A stretch of DNA of 64,000 nucleotides, taken from the NCBI GenBank assembly GCA_015487785.1, contig WFPC01000018.1:1-64000 (forward strand), in the 5' to 3' direction. The DNA comes from Gammaproteobacteria bacterium. GTDB taxonomy: Bacteria; Pseudomonadota; Gammaproteobacteria; S012-40. A program made the translations under genes and the position numbers. Position 1 is the first letter of the stretch. Each line of letters begins with the position of its first letter. Shown here piece by piece: positions 62,231-64,000 of the stretch. The notes beneath the pieces are model-generated. The model was not told where the DNA came from. It was given only the letters and a program-made list of their open reading frames with translations, and did no database searches.

Positions 62231-63163
62231 ATGCCGGCCATGAGTTCCGCCGCCAAGACCTTCGATCTATCGACTTTTCAGGGCCTGATCATGGCCTTGC
62301 AGCATTACTGGGCCGAACAGGGCTGTGTGTTGTTGCAGCCCTTCGACATGGAAATGGGCGCAGGCACCTTCCATCCGGCGACCTTCCTGCGTGCCATCGG
62401 GCCGGAGCCCTGGAGCGCGGCCTATGTGCAGCCCTCGCGCCGGCCCACCGACGGACGCTATGGAGACAACCCCAATCGCTTGCAACATTATTATCAATTT
62501 CAAGTGGTTATCAAGCCCTCCCCGCTGCATATTCAGGATCTCTACCTGGGTTCGCTGCAGGCCCTGGGTTTCGACCCCCTGGAGCACGACATCCGCTTCG
62601 TGGAGGACGACTGGGAGTCGCCCACCCTGGGGGCCTGGGGCCTGGGCTGGGAGGTCTGGCTCAATGGCATGGAGGTGACCCAGTTCACTTATTTCCAGCA
62701 GGTGGGCGCGCTGGACTGCAAGCCGGTCACCGGCGAGATCACCTATGGTCTGGAGCGTCTGGCTATGTATCTGCAAGGGGTGGAGAGCGTCTACGACCTG
62801 GTGTGGACCGATGGTCCCCTGGGCAAGGTGAGTTATGGCGACGTGTTCCACCAGAACGAGGTGGAGATGTCGGCCTACAATTTCGAGCAGGCCGACGTGA
62901 AGGCCCTGTTCGCCTGGTTCGAGACCTGCGAGGCGGAGAGCCGGCGCCTGATCGAACAGGGTCTGGCCCTGCCGGCCTATGAAATGGTGCTCAAGGCCTC
63001 CCATACCTTCAACCTGCTGGATGCCCGTCATGCCATTTCGGTGACCGAGCGGGCCCGTTACATCGGCCGGGTGCGTAACTTGTCCAGGGCGGTGGCCCAG
63101 GCCTATTACGACAATCGCGAGGCGCTGGGTTTTCCCCTGCTGCGCCGGGAGGGTGGAGCATGA
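62231..63163 (+). CDS. glyQ: Glycyl-tRNA synthetase alpha subunit
   Basis: 310 residues from ATG 62231 (ATG 62240 possible). Class II motifs: [38 protein letters not shown] (split in order), and [12 protein letters not shown]. Forms an alpha2-beta2 enzyme with GlyS, whose ATG overlaps this stop by 4 bp. Confidence 0.98.
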   Translation: MPAMSSAAKTFDLSTFQGLIMALQHYWAEQGCVLLQPFDMEMGAGTFHPATFLRAIGPEPWSAAYVQPSRRPTDGRYGDNPNRLQHYYQFQVVIKPSPLHIQDLYLGSLQALGFDPLEHDIRFVEDDWESPTLGAWGLGWEVWLNGMEVTQFTYFQQVGALDCKPVTGEITYGLERLAMYLQGVESVYDLVWTDGPLGKVSYGDVFHQNEVEMSAYNFEQADVKALFAWFETCEAESRRLIEQGLALPAYEMVLKASHTFNLLDARHAISVTERARYIGRVRNLSRAVAQAYYDNREALGFPLLRREGGA

Positions 63164-64000
63164 CGGCGCGGGCGGATTTTCTGGTGGAGCTGGGTACCGA
63201 GGAGTTGCCGCCCAAGGCCTTGGCGCGCTTGTCACGGGCTTTTGCAGAGGGTATCCGGGCCGGCCTGGAGAAGCAGGACCTGGACCATGGCGAGCTGCGC
63301 GCCTTCGCCACCCCACGGCGGCTGGCGGTGCAGGTGGCGGGGCTGGCCTGTCGCCAGCCCGACAAACAGATGGAACGTCGTGGTCCGGCGCTGGCCGCGG
63401 CCTTCGACGAGGAAGGCTGTCCCACCCCGGCGGCACAGGGTTTCGCCCGCTCTTGCGGCGTGGCGGTGGAAGAGCTGGCGACGCTGGAGACCGACAAGGG
63501 CAGTTGGCTGGTCTATCGCAGCGAACAGCCGGGTCGGGAGGCCCGCGAGCTGCTGCCGGATATCGTGGCGCAGGCCCTGGCTGGCCTGCCCATCCCCAAG
63601 CGCATGCGCTGGGGGAGTATCGAGCATCAGTTCGTGCGCCCGGTGCACTGGCTGGTGATGCTGCTGGGCGAGTCCGTGGTGGAGTGCGAGTTGTTGGGTC
63701 AGCGTGCGGGGCGGGAGACCCGGGGTCATCGCTTCCATCATCCCGCCAGCCTGAGCCTGCCCGAGCCCGGGGCCTACGAGGCCCTGCTGGAGAGCGAGGG
63801 GTATGTGATCACCGATTTCCAGCGTCGCCGTGAGGCCATCGTGGCCCAGGTGGAAGAGGCAGCCCTGCAACTGGGTGGCCGGGCGGTGATCGATCCGGCC
63901 CTGCTGGAGGAGGTAACCGGTCTGGTGGAATGGCCCCGGGCCATCGCCGGCAGTTTCGATGCGGCCTTTCTGGAGATTCCCGCCGAGGCCCTGATCTCGG
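63160..64000 (+). CDS. glyS: Glycyl-tRNA synthetase beta subunit, truncated by window end
   Basis: Visible 280 residues of the usual ~690, from ATG 63160 in the ATGA overlap with glyQ (GGAGGGTGGAG upstream). Starts [14 protein letters not shown], followed by T-P-R-R-L-A-V, K-R-M-R-W-G and H-R-F-H-H-P, all standard for GlyS. The frame is open to the last base. Confidence 0.97.
   Translation, partial: MTARADFLVELGTEELPPKALARLSRAFAEGIRAGLEKQDLDHGELRAFATPRRLAVQVAGLACRQPDKQMERRGPALAAAFDEEGCPTPAAQGFARSCGVAVEELATLETDKGSWLVYRSEQPGREARELLPDIVAQALAGLPIPKRMRWGSIEHQFVRPVHWLVMLLGESVVECELLGQRAGRETRGHRFHHPASLSLPEPGAYEALLESEGYVITDFQRRREAIVAQVEEAALQLGGRAVIDPALLEEVTGLVEWPRAIAGSFDAAFLEIPAEALIS

Overview
The window reads as a chromosomal segment of a high-GC gammaproteobacterium. 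Evidence is the order glyQ-glyS, ntrB-ntrC-glnA with sigma-54 control, phoB-phoR-pstS-pstC-pstA-pstB-phoU with Pho boxes, rsmJ, a yrfG-like HAD gene, hemL and selD-mnmH. A PEP-CTERM/PrsT locus, an APS-type sulfonucleotide reductase, TusA and a large cytochrome c/cbb3-like cluster suggest a Chromatiales-like or sulfur-oxidiser-like relative; that placement is an inference. I saw no rRNA, tRNA, CRISPR array or insertion sequence.

Layout. 0-4.4 kb: end of a Sel1-repeat gene, small membrane proteins, a YceI/MarR pair with palindromic operators, an APS reductase-like gene and a hypothetical. 4.5-10.5 kb: HAD nucleotidase, thiD-thiE-hemL, a DedA-PAP2-LssY fusion overlapping dgkA. 10.6-14 kb (minus strand): a MotA/ExbB-like channel, a membrane-anchored VWA protein and a glycosyltransferase-like membrane protein. 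14.2-28.1 kb: a dense respiratory island. It has a diheme c4-type cytochrome, two membrane-anchored monoheme cytochromes, a short CcoN-like protein, a thioredoxin-like lipoprotein, a CcoN-like subunit I, a CcoO-like subunit with a large insert, a heme-less protein in the CcoP position, a CcoS-like protein, a membrane-anchored FGE/SUMF1-fold protein, many 30-130-residue membrane proteins and a spermidine synthase-like membrane fusion. 28.2-33.4 kb: rsmJ, an exported AlgH-like protein, Nudix, a YgjP-like metallopeptidase, Rieske ferredoxin and a KefB-like antiporter. 33.5-42.6 kb: the phosphate regulon. 42.8-46.6 kb: prsT and a PEP-CTERM protein behind a sigma-54-type promoter. 46.6-52.4 kb: hypotheticals, a TraB/GumN protein, a degenerate GGDEF protein and a trypsin-like protease. 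52.4-54.6 kb: selD-mnmH. 54.7-59 kb: ntrC, ntrB, glnA. 59-62 kb: CDF transporter, tusA, PP-loop ATPase, hypothetical. 62.2-64 kb: glyQ and the start of glyS.

The strongest candidate for an undescribed system is the 14.2-25.2 kb island. Its catalytic subunit keeps all the metal-ligand histidines and the helix-VII tyrosine of C-family (cbb3) oxidases. It has Gln where cbb3 enzymes have a conserved Glu, and NorB-like wording around the heme ligands. The usual CcoP is missing. Whether it reduces oxygen or nitric oxide cannot be settled from sequence alone.
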